A DNA stretch of 64,000 nucleotides. Source: Sphingomonadaceae bacterium 3R27E2-A. GTDB lineage: Bacteria > Pseudomonadota > Alphaproteobacteria > Sphingomonadales > Sphingomonadaceae. The stretch is from NCBI GenBank assembly GCA_005503165.1, contig SCNT01000013.1:1-64000 (forward strand). The letters run 5' to 3'. The notes under the pieces are model-generated. The model did not search any database. It had not been told where the DNA came from and saw nothing but the letters and a program-made list of their open reading frames with translations. The translations under genes were made by a program, and so were the position numbers. Below are positions 45,440 to 53,594 of the stretch, piece by piece (the first letter of the stretch is position 1; each line of letters begins with the position of its first letter).

Positions 45440-46555
45440 TCAGGCGAGTGCCTGCGCGACAGGCACATAGTCCGTCCCCACCGCTTCGGCGACGGCATCG
45501 AACGTGACCTTACCATTCCAGACGTTGAGTCCCTGCGCAAGATGCACGTCGCGTTTCAGCGCTTCCTTCCATCCCAGGTCGGCGATGCGCAGCGCGTGTG
45601 GCAGGGTGACGTTGTTGAGCGCATAGGTGCTGGTGCGCGCGACCGCGCCGGGCATGTTGGCGACCGCATAATGGACGATGCCGTCGACCACATAGGTCGG
45701 ATCGGCGTGCGTCGTGGCATGGCTGGTTTCGAAGCAGCCGCCCTGGTCGATCGCGACGTCGACGAGCACCGATCCCGGGCGCATCGTCTTCAGCATGTCG
45801 CGGCTGACGAGCTTGGGCGCCTCGGCGCCGGGGATCAGCACCGCGCCGATCACGAGATCGGCTTCGGCGACACATTCGGCGAGGTTGGCGCGGTTCGAAA
45901 AGCGCGTCTTGGCGCGCGCCTCGAAAAAGGTGCCGACGCGTTCGAGCACTTCGGGGTCGCGGTCGAGGATGGTGACGTCGGCGCCGAGGCCCGCCGCCAT
46001 CTGCGCCGCGTTGAAGCCGACGACGCCGCCGCCGATCACGCAGACCTTGCCGGGTGCCACACCGGGGACGCCGCCGAGCAGCACACCGCGGCCGCCATGC
46101 GCCTTTTCGAGCGCGGTCGCGCCGGCCTGGATCGACATGCGGCCCGCGACCTGGCTCATCGGCTTGAGGAGCGGCAGGCCGCCATGCGGCGAGGTCACGG
46201 TTTCATAGGCGATGCACACCGCGCCCGATTGCATCAGGTCGCGCGTCTGGTCGGGGTCGGGCGCGAGATGGAGGTAGGTGTAGAGGATCTGATCGGGGCG
46301 CAGCATCGCGCGCTCGCCGGGCTGCGGTTCCTTGACCTTCACCACCATCTCGCATTGCGCGAAAATTTCCTCGGCGGTGCCGACGATCTCGGCGCCGGCT
46401 TCCTCATAGAAGCGGTCGTGTGCGCCGATCCCCTCACCCGCGCCGGTCTGCACCAGCACGCGGTGGCCGTGCGCGTGCATTTCGCGCGCGCTCTCGGGAG
46501 TCAGGCCGACGCGATATTCGTGATTCTTGATTTCCTTGGGGGTGCCGATGATCAT
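45440..46555 (-). CDS. ald: Alanine dehydrogenase
   Basis: A 371-residue NAD-dependent enzyme that interconverts alanine and pyruvate plus ammonia. The nucleotide motif is [19 protein letters not shown], the N-terminal [20 protein letters not shown] is the family signature, and the catalytic region [11 protein letters not shown] and [14 protein letters not shown] are present. A GGAGAG site precedes the ATG. It is divergent from an Lrp/AsnC regulator, which is the usual arrangement for control of ald. Confidence 0.97.
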   Translation of the reverse strand: MIIGTPKEIKNHEYRVGLTPESAREMHAHGHRVLVQTGAGEGIGAHDRFYEEAGAEIVGTAEEIFAQCEMVVKVKEPQPGERAMLRPDQILYTYLHLAPDPDQTRDLMQSGAVCIAYETVTSPHGGLPLLKPMSQVAGRMSIQAGATALEKAHGGRGVLLGGVPGVAPGKVCVIGGGVVGFNAAQMAAGLGADVTILDRDPEVLERVGTFFEARAKTRFSNRANLAECVAEADLVIGAVLIPGAEAPKLVSRDMLKTMRPGSVLVDVAIDQGGCFETSHATTHADPTYVVDGIVHYAVANMPGAVARTSTYALNNVTLPHALRIADLGWKEALKRDVHLAQGLNVWNGKVTFDAVAEAVGTDYVPVAQALA

Positions 46556-46673
46556 GGTCGCTCTCCATCCGCGGGTGCCGCGGACCCGGTCCGCCGACGC
46601 CCTTTGTGATGACGCGCTAATAGCAAGTTTGTTGCGCGAGGTGCTTGCATATCGCCCGCCCATCGCCGAGAAA

Positions 46674-46692
46674 GACGCACAATTTTTGCGTC
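46674..46692. promoter_or_regulatory. Inverted repeat in the ald-lrp gap
   Basis: GACGCA and TGCGTC flank seven AT-rich bases (CAATTTT). A second inverted repeat, GCAAGTTTGTTGC, lies at 46623-46635 nearer to ald. Both are in the 160-base divergent gap. Paired sites with an AT-rich centre fit an Lrp/AsnC regulator; the assignment is inferred from position. Confidence 0.45.
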
Positions 46693-46715
46693 ATTTGCAA
46701 GGAACGCGCATAATC

Positions 46716-47180
46716 ATGGACCGGATCGACATAAGGCTGCTCAACTTGCTGCAACGCGAGGGGCCGCGCCCCGCCGCCGAACTCGGCGAAAAGGTCGGGC
46801 TGTCGGCGTCGGCGTGCCACCGCCGCATCCGCGCGCTCGAGGCCGGGGGGATCATCACCGGCTATACCGCGCGGCTCGCCCCCGACAAGATCGGGCTCGG
46901 GCTCGACGTGTTCGTCGACATCAGCCTCCATTCGCAGAGTGAGGAGGCGCTGACCGCGTTCGAGGCGGCGGTGAAGAGCTTCGATGAAATCCTAGAGTGC
47001 CAGCTGCTCTCGGGCGCCTCGGATTACCGCCTCCGCGTCGCGGCGCGCAACGTCGCCGACTTCGACCGTCTGCACCGCCATTGCCTGTCGCGGCTGCCCG
47101 GGGTCGCGGCGATGCACAGCGCCTTTGCGCTGCGCACGATCAAGGCGTTCGAGGGTTATCCGGTGCGCTGCGAGGGCTGA
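46716..47180 (+). CDS. Lrp/AsnC-family transcriptional regulator
   Basis: A 154-residue protein. The helix-turn-helix (PRPAAELGEKVGLSASACHR) is followed by the RAM ligand-binding domain (LQSEEAL-type region, ECQLLSGASDYRLRVAARNV). It starts with MDRIDIRLLNLLQ, the usual N-terminus of this family; longer upstream frames are rejected. It is divergent from ald and probably activates it in response to alanine. Confidence 0.95.
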   Translation: MDRIDIRLLNLLQREGPRPAAELGEKVGLSASACHRRIRALEAGGIITGYTARLAPDKIGLGLDVFVDISLHSQSEEALTAFEAAVKSFDEILECQLLSGASDYRLRVAARNVADFDRLHRHCLSRLPGVAAMHSAFALRTIKAFEGYPVRCEG

Positions 47181-47306
47181 ACCCAAAATTTGCGGGCCTG
47201 GTTAACGCCGAATTTACCCCTTCCCCACATAGATCGGTCATGATTTTCGCCGGTGACAGCGGACGGCAGCGCCGCGCGCCACGAACATGGTGAGGGAAGC
47301 AGGATC

Positions 47307-48659
47307 ATGGTGAAGGACAATCCGATTCATAAGCAGCAGATCGACCCGATTTCGATGTCGGAGCGCTTTCCCTTCTATGACCTCGACGGGCGGCTCGCCG
47401 CCGACGGCGCCGAAATCTATCAGATCATCGCGGGGCGCGAGGAAGCGATCGCGCGCGCCTATTGGGATATGTTCAACGCGCTTCCCTCGGTCGACCGCCG
47501 CGTCGAGGGGGAGCTTTACGACAGTTATGTCCGCGGCAGCGCGCACCACAGCGCGGTCAAATATCGCGACGCCGCAGGGCAGGAGGTCGCGACGATCGCG
47601 TGCCAGAACACGCATATGGCGCGGCGCGTGAACCTGCCGCTCGCGTCGGTCCTGTCGTGCATGGCCGAAAGCCAGCGGTTGACCTTCGAATATATCGTCG
47701 AGGCGTGCCGCGGTGACGAAGCGCGGCTGGTCCGCCTGACGAGCGCGATGAACCGCCTCGGCCTGCTCGAATATGACATCATGCAGCGCTACGCCGAAAA
47801 GCTCGACCGCGCGGTCGTCTCGTCCGAGCGCCAGGCGCTGGCGGGCGATTTCGACCAGTCCATCGCGTCATTGGTGCAGGATACGGACGGGGTGCGCCGC
47901 GAACTCGCCAAGCAGGCCGCCTCGGCCGACCAGGCGGCGAAGGGCATGATCGCCAAGACGAGCGAGGTCGCCGCGGCGTCCGAACAGTCGGCGATCGCGA
48001 TGCGCGAAGCCGCCTCGACCGCCGCCGGCCTGATTCGCGCGATCGAGGATGCCCGGAGCGAGGTCGAAGCCTCGGCCAGCGTCGCAACGCGCGCCTCCGA
48101 ACAGGCGGGCGAGGCCGTCGCCATGTCCGAAGCACTGTCGCACCACGCCGAATCGATCGAATCCATCTTGGGCCTGATCCGCGAGATCGCGGGGCAGACG
48201 AACCTCCTCGCGCTCAACGCCACCATCGAGGCCGCGCGCGCGGGCGAGTCGGGCCGCGGTTTCGCGGTCGTCGCGCAGGAGGTGAAAAGCCTCGCCAACG
48301 AGACCGCGCGCGCAACCGACGATATCGCGGGCAAGATCACCGCGATCCAGCAGGCGACGCGCGGATCGGTGAGCGCCAACCAGTCGATCCAGGCGACGAT
48401 CGTCGAGGTCCAGCATTCGGCGCAGCGCATCCGCGACGCGATGGACGCGCAGGCGCAGACGGTCACCTCGATCACCGCGGCCGTCGACGAGACCGCGCTC
48501 GCCGCCGATTCCATGTCGTCGACCATCGCCAGCATCCGCAACGATTCGGGCATGGTCGCCGGCGAGATCAGCGTGCTCAGCGAGGAATTCTCGCGCATGG
48601 GCGAGCGGCTGCAGTCGCTCGAAAAGGCCGCGAGCGAATTCAGCCGCCGGGTGGCGTAA
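47307..48659 (+). CDS. Soluble methyl-accepting chemotaxis protein with globin-like sensor
   Basis: A 450-residue chemoreceptor without transmembrane segments. The signalling hairpin tip is [20 protein letters not shown], and the surrounding coiled coil is standard for MCPs. Residues 1-165 form a helical domain; [20 protein letters not shown] with His103 resembles the proximal-His region of globin-coupled sensors. It may sense O2 or redox state in the cytoplasm; heme binding is inferred. A GAGGGAAG site precedes the ATG. No che genes are in the window. Confidence 0.85.
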   Translation: MVKDNPIHKQQIDPISMSERFPFYDLDGRLAADGAEIYQIIAGREEAIARAYWDMFNALPSVDRRVEGELYDSYVRGSAHHSAVKYRDAAGQEVATIACQNTHMARRVNLPLASVLSCMAESQRLTFEYIVEACRGDEARLVRLTSAMNRLGLLEYDIMQRYAEKLDRAVVSSERQALAGDFDQSIASLVQDTDGVRRELAKQAASADQAAKGMIAKTSEVAAASEQSAIAMREAASTAAGLIRAIEDARSEVEASASVATRASEQAGEAVAMSEALSHHAESIESILGLIREIAGQTNLLALNATIEAARAGESGRGFAVVAQEVKSLANETARATDDIAGKITAIQQATRGSVSANQSIQATIVEVQHSAQRIRDAMDAQAQTVTSITAAVDETALAADSMSSTIASIRNDSGMVAGEISVLSEEFSRMGERLQSLEKAASEFSRRVA

Positions 48660-48668
48660 CGAGTTGCC

Positions 48669-48737
48669 CCCCCGCGAAAGCCGGGGCCCAGATCGCGAAT
48701 ACGACGCTTTTCTCACGGGCCCCGGCTTTCGCCGGGG
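48669..48737. repeat. Palindromic element (CGAAAGCCGGGGCCC type)
   Basis: CCCCCGCGAAAGCCGGGGCC and the complement GGCCCCGGCTTTCGCCGGGG form 21-base arms with one mismatch, separated by 27 bases. It lies just after the chemoreceptor stop codon. A related element is at 62444-62544. Confidence 0.75.
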
Positions 48738-48780
48738 AACACATCTAGCCTAGCCCCCGCATGACCTCTAAGGCGAGGCG

Positions 48781-49473
48781 ATGCAGACCCATATCCTGAT
48801 CAGCGGCGCGAGCCGCGGCATCGGCGCGGCGATCGCCGAAACGCTGGTGTCCGACGCCACAAAGGTCATCGCGCTGTCGAGCGCCGACGGCGACCTCGCC
48901 GATCCCGCGGCCCCCGACCGCATCTGGAACCGCGCGCTCGCGCACCTCGACGGACGCATCGACGTGCTGGTGAACAACGCCGGAGTGTTCGAGGCGAACC
49001 CGGTCGACGCCGACAACGCCGAATGGCTCGCGAGTTGGAACCGCACGCAACAGATCAACCTGACCGCGAGCGCACTCTTCTGCCGCCGCGCGGTCCTGCA
49101 CTGGCAGGAGCGCGCCGCGGCGGGCCGCATCGTCAATATCGCGAGCCGCGCCGCGCATCGCGGCGACAGCCCTGCGCACTGGCACTATGCCGCGTCGAAG
49201 GCGGGCATGGTCGCGATGACCAAGACCATCGCGCGCGCCTATGCGAAGGAGAATATCCTCGCTTTCGCCATCTGCCCCGGCTTCACGATGACGGGCATGG
49301 CCGACGAGTATCTGGCGAGCCGCGGCGGCGACAAACTGCTCGCCGATATCCCGCTCGGTCGCGTCGCGATGCCAGGCGAAGTCGCCGAAATGGCGCGCTG
49401 GTGCGCGCTGGATGCGCCCGCGTCGATGACCGGCGCGGTGCTCGACGTGAACGGGGCGAGCTATGTCCGCTAG
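48781..49473 (+). CDS. Short-chain dehydrogenase/reductase
   Basis: A 230-residue SDR. Cofactor motif SGASRGIG, NNAG motif VNNAGVF, catalytic YAASK. It resembles FabG-type enzymes. Its end overlaps the metallo-beta-lactamase gene by 11 bases. Substrate unknown. Confidence 0.93.
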   Translation: MQTHILISGASRGIGAAIAETLVSDATKVIALSSADGDLADPAAPDRIWNRALAHLDGRIDVLVNNAGVFEANPVDADNAEWLASWNRTQQINLTASALFCRRAVLHWQERAAAGRIVNIASRAAHRGDSPAHWHYAASKAGMVAMTKTIARAYAKENILAFAICPGFTMTGMADEYLASRGGDKLLADIPLGRVAMPGEVAEMARWCALDAPASMTGAVLDVNGASYVR

Positions 49474-50359
49474 GCTCGGGCTCGTCGCCGCATTCGCGCT
49501 CGCCGGCTGCGCGCCGGGGCCGGCGCCCGCCACCGCCGCGCCCGCCCCGAACGGCAAGGCGCTCGCCATGGCCTGCGAAGGCCGCGACGGATGGAGCGAC
49601 CCCGCGCCGCCCGCGAGGATCCACGGCAACACCTATTATGTCGGCACCTGTGGCATCGCCGTCCTGCTGATCGCGACCCCCGACGGGCTGGTGCTGCTCG
49701 ACGGCGCGACCGAAAAGGCCGTGCCCTCGATCTTGGCCAATATCCGCACGCTCGGTTTCGACCCGAAGAATGTCCGCTATCTTCTCGCCAGCCACGAACA
49801 TGACGACCATGTCGGCGGGCTCGCCGCGCTGCAAGCGGCGACGGGCGCCAGGCTGCTCGCGCGCCGCGAGGCGGTGGCGGCGCTAACCAGCGGCACCCCC
49901 GATGCCACCGACCCACAGCGCGAGATCGCCAGCCCGTTCGCGGGGGTGGCCGTATCGCGCACGGTCGTCGACGGCGAGGTGGTGGGACTGCGCGACATCG
50001 CCCTGACCGCGCACGCCACCCCCGGCCACACGCCGGGGAGCACGAGCTGGACCTGGCGGTCGTGCGAAGGCGGCGATTGCCGGACCATCGCCTATGTCGA
50101 CAGCCTGACCGCGATCTCGGGCGACGCCTATCGCTTCGCCGACCATCCCGATTATGTCGCAACCTTTCGCGCGACGCTGGCCAAGGTCCCGACCCTGCCC
50201 TGCGACCTGCTGATCACCCCGCATCCGTCGGCGAGCAATTTGTTCACGCGGCTGGCGGGCGACGCGCGGTTGGTCGATGCGGACGCGTGCCATTTTTATG
50301 CCGCGGGCGCGGCGAAACGGCTCGACGAGCGGCTGGCGAAAGAAAACGAAGCAAAATGA
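49463..50359 (+). CDS. Subclass B3 metallo-beta-lactamase
   Basis: A 298-residue protein with a signal sequence (LGLVAAFALAGCAPGPAPA), which includes an AGC that may be a lipobox. The zinc motif SHEHDDHVGG matches the B3 His-x-His-x-Asp-His arrangement. HTPGSTSWTW holds the next His, and ITPHPSASN holds the last ligand His of B3. There is no Cys ligand, as is normal for B3. It is predicted to hydrolyse beta-lactams including carbapenems, in the periplasm or outer membrane. It is embedded between an SDR and prmA with short overlaps, so it looks like a resident chromosomal gene. Confidence 0.9.
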   Translation: MSARLGLVAAFALAGCAPGPAPATAAPAPNGKALAMACEGRDGWSDPAPPARIHGNTYYVGTCGIAVLLIATPDGLVLLDGATEKAVPSILANIRTLGFDPKNVRYLLASHEHDDHVGGLAALQAATGARLLARREAVAALTSGTPDATDPQREIASPFAGVAVSRTVVDGEVVGLRDIALTAHATPGHTPGSTSWTWRSCEGGDCRTIAYVDSLTAISGDAYRFADHPDYVATFRATLAKVPTLPCDLLITPHPSASNLFTRLAGDARLVDADACHFYAAGAAKRLDERLAKENEAK

Positions 50360-51327
50360 GCTGGATCGTCTCGCTGCCCTGCACACGCGCCGAGGCCGAG
50401 GCGCTGTCGGGCGAAATCCCCGCGCTCGATGCCACGCCCGAGGCGCCTGTCGTCGTCACGCGCGAGATCGACGAGGAGGCCGGGCTGTGGCAGCTCGACG
50501 CCTATATGGGCGACAAGCCGGGCGGGGCGCTTCTGAAGCTGCTCCAGTCGCTCGTGCCGAGCGCGAAGGGCACCAAGCCGGAGGTCGCCGAGCTGCCCGA
50601 GGAAGATTGGGTCACGCTGTCGCAGCAGGGGCTCGAGCCGGTGCAGGCGGGGCGCTTCTTCGTCCACACCAGCAGCCACGCCGACCGCGTGCCGACGGGC
50701 ACGACGCCTTTCCTGATCGATGCGAGCCAGGCCTTCGGCACCGGCGGGCACGACACCACCGCGGGCTGCCTCGCGATGCTCGACCGGCTGGCGCGGCAGG
50801 GCGCGAGCCCGCGCAACATCGCCGACATCGGCACCGGCACCGGGCTGCTCGCCTTTGCCGCGATGGCGCTGTGGCCGCGCGCGCGGACGATCGCATCGGA
50901 CATCGACCCCGCGAGCATCTTCGTGACCAGGGACAATGCCGGGATCAACGGCGTGCCGCTGGGACGCAGCGGCGGGCGGCTGGCGGTCGCGGTCGCGCCG
51001 GGGACCGACCATCCGTCGATCAAGCATCGCGCGCCCTATGACCTCGTCATCGCGAACATCCTCGCGGGGCCGCTGATCACCCTCGCCCCCGATATCGCCA
51101 GCGTCACGGCGCCCGGCGGCCGCGCGATCCTCGCGGGGCTGATCGCGCGCCAGATGGAGCCGGTGCTCGCCGCCTATCGCGCGCAGGGCTTCCGCCTCGC
51201 CGCGCGCGGCGGCAGCGCCGACTGGCCGTGCCTGCTGCTCGTCAAGCGCCGTCGTTACGGCTGGCGCCGCAAGGAGCGCGCTTTGCATCGCGCGGACCCT
51301 GCCGACGCGAGTTTCGGCAGCTGGTAG
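50356..51327 (+). CDS. prmA: Ribosomal protein L11 methyltransferase
   Basis: A 323-residue SAM-dependent methyltransferase that trimethylates L11. The motif ADIGTGTGLLAFAAMAL is SAM motif I, and IANILAGPLITLA is the NxL catalytic region. GTGGHDTTAGCLAMLD is also characteristic. It starts with a 4-base overlap (ATGA) with the metallo-beta-lactamase gene. Confidence 0.95.
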   Translation: MSWIVSLPCTRAEAEALSGEIPALDATPEAPVVVTREIDEEAGLWQLDAYMGDKPGGALLKLLQSLVPSAKGTKPEVAELPEEDWVTLSQQGLEPVQAGRFFVHTSSHADRVPTGTTPFLIDASQAFGTGGHDTTAGCLAMLDRLARQGASPRNIADIGTGTGLLAFAAMALWPRARTIASDIDPASIFVTRDNAGINGVPLGRSGGRLAVAVAPGTDHPSIKHRAPYDLVIANILAGPLITLAPDIASVTAPGGRAILAGLIARQMEPVLAAYRAQGFRLAARGGSADWPCLLLVKRRRYGWRRKERALHRADPADASFGSW

Positions 51328-51330
51328 GCG

Positions 51331-52200
51331 TCAGGCTTTCGCCGTCGCATAATCCTGTGTGCCGCGCGTGATCACGTCGTCGCCCGGCAAAATGTCGGCG
51401 ATGGCGATCGACGGCAAGGCGTCGTTCGCGGCGTAGAGCGGCGCGAAATCGGTGTTCACCGTGGTGTCGAGAAGTTGCTCGAGGCTGTCGACCACAAAAT
51501 AATTCTGCTGGAAATCGTCGATCCGGTAGTCGGTGCGCATCACGCGCGCGAGGTCGAAGCCGATGCGGTTCGGGCTGTCGCTGTCGAGCGCGAAGACGCT
51601 CTCGGCGTAGCTCGACACGATGCCCGCGCCATAGATGCGCAGGCCGCCGGCCTCGCGGATCAGCCCGAATTCGACGGTGTACCAGTAGAGCCGCGCGAGC
51701 TGTTTCAGCGCGTCGAACTTCAGGCTGCGGAGGCCCCCTTCGCCGTATGCCACCATATAGTCGGCGAAGACGGGATCGGCGAGCATCGGGACATGGCCGA
51801 AGACGTCGTGGAAGACGTCGGGCTCTTTCAGATAGTCCAGCTGTTCGGGGGTGCGGATGAAATTGCCCGCGGGGAAGCGGCGGTTCGCGAGATGGTCGAA
51901 AAACACCGCGTCGGGGACGAGCCCCGGCACCGCGACGACCTGCCACCCCGTCGCCGCCGTCAGCCGCGCGTTGAGCTCGCGGTAATCGGGAATGCCCGGC
52001 TTTTCGAGCCGCAGTACGTCGATCCCGCGCAGAAATGCCTCCGACGCGCGGCCCGGCAGCATCGCCGACTGGCGCGCGAAGAGCCGGTCCCACATCGCAT
52101 GTTCGTCGGCGGTGAAGGCGCCCCAGTTCTGCGCAATCGTCCAGTCGGCCGCGGCCTCGGGCGGCGGGCGATCGTGGACGTGGGTAAAGCCGTCTTTCAT
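51331..52200 (-). CDS. phhA: Phenylalanine-4-hydroxylase
   Basis: A 289-residue monomeric iron enzyme that converts phenylalanine to tyrosine with a pterin. The two iron His are in DVFHDVFGHVPML, and the Glu ligand is in YWYTVEFGLI. The start at MKDGFTHVHD is preferred to an ATG 30 bases upstream. It converges on prmA with three bases between the stops. Confidence 0.96.
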   Translation of the reverse strand: MKDGFTHVHDRPPPEAAADWTIAQNWGAFTADEHAMWDRLFARQSAMLPGRASEAFLRGIDVLRLEKPGIPDYRELNARLTAATGWQVVAVPGLVPDAVFFDHLANRRFPAGNFIRTPEQLDYLKEPDVFHDVFGHVPMLADPVFADYMVAYGEGGLRSLKFDALKQLARLYWYTVEFGLIREAGGLRIYGAGIVSSYAESVFALDSDSPNRIGFDLARVMRTDYRIDDFQQNYFVVDSLEQLLDTTVNTDFAPLYAANDALPSIAIADILPGDDVITRGTQDYATAKA

Positions 52201-52239
52201 GGCGCTGGGCCTAGCATGATATGGTAACAAATGAAACCT

Positions 52240-53583
52240 TCAGGCATGCGCGACTCCGAGCCAACGCGCTGCACGCGGCACGCGCGGCAAGATGAGCCTT
52301 TCGGTGATCCACAGCAAGAGGAGCGAGGCCGCCAGCAAGGGCAGCAGAGCGGCGAGCAGCAGCAGGATCGCCGCCACCCCCTTCAGCCGCGCCGGCTCGC
52401 GGGCCGGTGGCGGCGCCCCGAGCGCGTCCTCGGGCTTGCGGCGGCGCCACATCAGAAAGCCCGAGATCGCGAGCGTGAAGAGCGCGACCGCGGTCGCCAC
52501 GCCGACCAGTTGGTTGACCCAGCCGAACAGCTGCCCCTCGTGCCAGGCGATCCCGTACCCGACCGCACGGTCGATGCCATGCTTGTCGGCAAACGCGCTG
52601 CGCGACACTTCGGCGCCGGTCATGGGGTCGTAGCCGACCTTGCGCACCAGCGGCCGGTTCTGCGTCTGCGTCGTCAATGTCCAGACCTGGCCGTTGGGCG
52701 GCCCGAACAGATTGGGTGCGCCGGGCGGCTGGACGATCGCCGGGGCGGGCATATGTTCGGCCTTGGCCTGCGCGACGATCCGCGCGAGCGGGACCGTCGG
52801 CGCCGCATGGCCGCCATGATCGGCCATCGCCATCGCAGCATGGTCGTGCGAAGCATGATGGTCGGCGCCGCCGCTCTTCCAGTCCTGCGCGCCCGACACC
52901 CAGCCCATCTCGGCGCGCAGCGCGCGAAAGCCGCTCGCCCAGACGTCGGTCCAGGGCAGCGCGGTGAGCAGCAGGACGAGCGCGAGTCCCGACACCCAGA
53001 AGCCCGTCACCGCGTGCAGGTCGCGCAGCGCCGCTCGCCCGCCGAGCGAAAGCCGCGGCCAGACCACCCCCGCCATCCCGCGCCCGCGCGGCCACCAGAG
53101 GTAAAGCCCGGTCAGGATCATCACGATCGCCCAGCTCGCCGCGAGCTCGACGATCAAGCCCCCGGCGCGCCCGATCAGCAGGCTGCCATGGATTTTCGCG
53201 AGCCATGCCGAGATTCGTCGCTCGGGATCGGCCGAGCCGATGACCCTTCCCTGCGGCGACACCGCGACGTCGCGCATCGTGCCGTTGGAGAGGCCGAGAT
53301 GGACGACCGCAGCGTCGCCCGGCGACTCGGGAATCCGGTAATAGTGAAAGCTGGCGCCCGGAAAATCGCCAAGCGCGGCGGCGACTTGCTGATCGGCATC
53401 GACCGCGCCGGCAGTCGGCAGGCCGCGCCAGCCGCGCTCTTCCCACCGGTCGAGCTGCGGCTTGAACAGATAGACCGCGCCCGTCAGCGACAGGATGAGG
53501 ATAAAGGGGATGACGAACAGCCCGGCATAGAAATGCCAGCGCCAGATCGTGCGATAGAGCGGAATATGGTTGCTGTCGGTCAT
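52240..53583 (-). CDS. PepSY-associated transmembrane protein with His-rich loop
   Basis: A 447-residue inner-membrane protein with four or more helices, starting with IWRWHFYAGLFVIPFILILS, the signature of the PepSY-TM (PiuB/FpvG-like) reductase family. The PepSY segments are present between helices. Residues 241-259 form a metal-binding-like loop (six His, several Asp and Met). It probably reduces iron in a siderophore or handles a metal at the inner membrane. It follows the TonB receptor gene by 11 bases. Confidence 0.88.
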   Translation of the reverse strand: MTDSNHIPLYRTIWRWHFYAGLFVIPFILILSLTGAVYLFKPQLDRWEERGWRGLPTAGAVDADQQVAAALGDFPGASFHYYRIPESPGDAAVVHLGLSNGTMRDVAVSPQGRVIGSADPERRISAWLAKIHGSLLIGRAGGLIVELAASWAIVMILTGLYLWWPRGRGMAGVVWPRLSLGGRAALRDLHAVTGFWVSGLALVLLLTALPWTDVWASGFRALRAEMGWVSGAQDWKSGGADHHASHDHAAMAMADHGGHAAPTVPLARIVAQAKAEHMPAPAIVQPPGAPNLFGPPNGQVWTLTTQTQNRPLVRKVGYDPMTGAEVSRSAFADKHGIDRAVGYGIAWHEGQLFGWVNQLVGVATAVALFTLAISGFLMWRRRKPEDALGAPPPAREPARLKGVAAILLLLAALLPLLAASLLLLWITERLILPRVPRAARWLGVAHA

Positions 53584-53594
53584 CCCCTGCCCCC

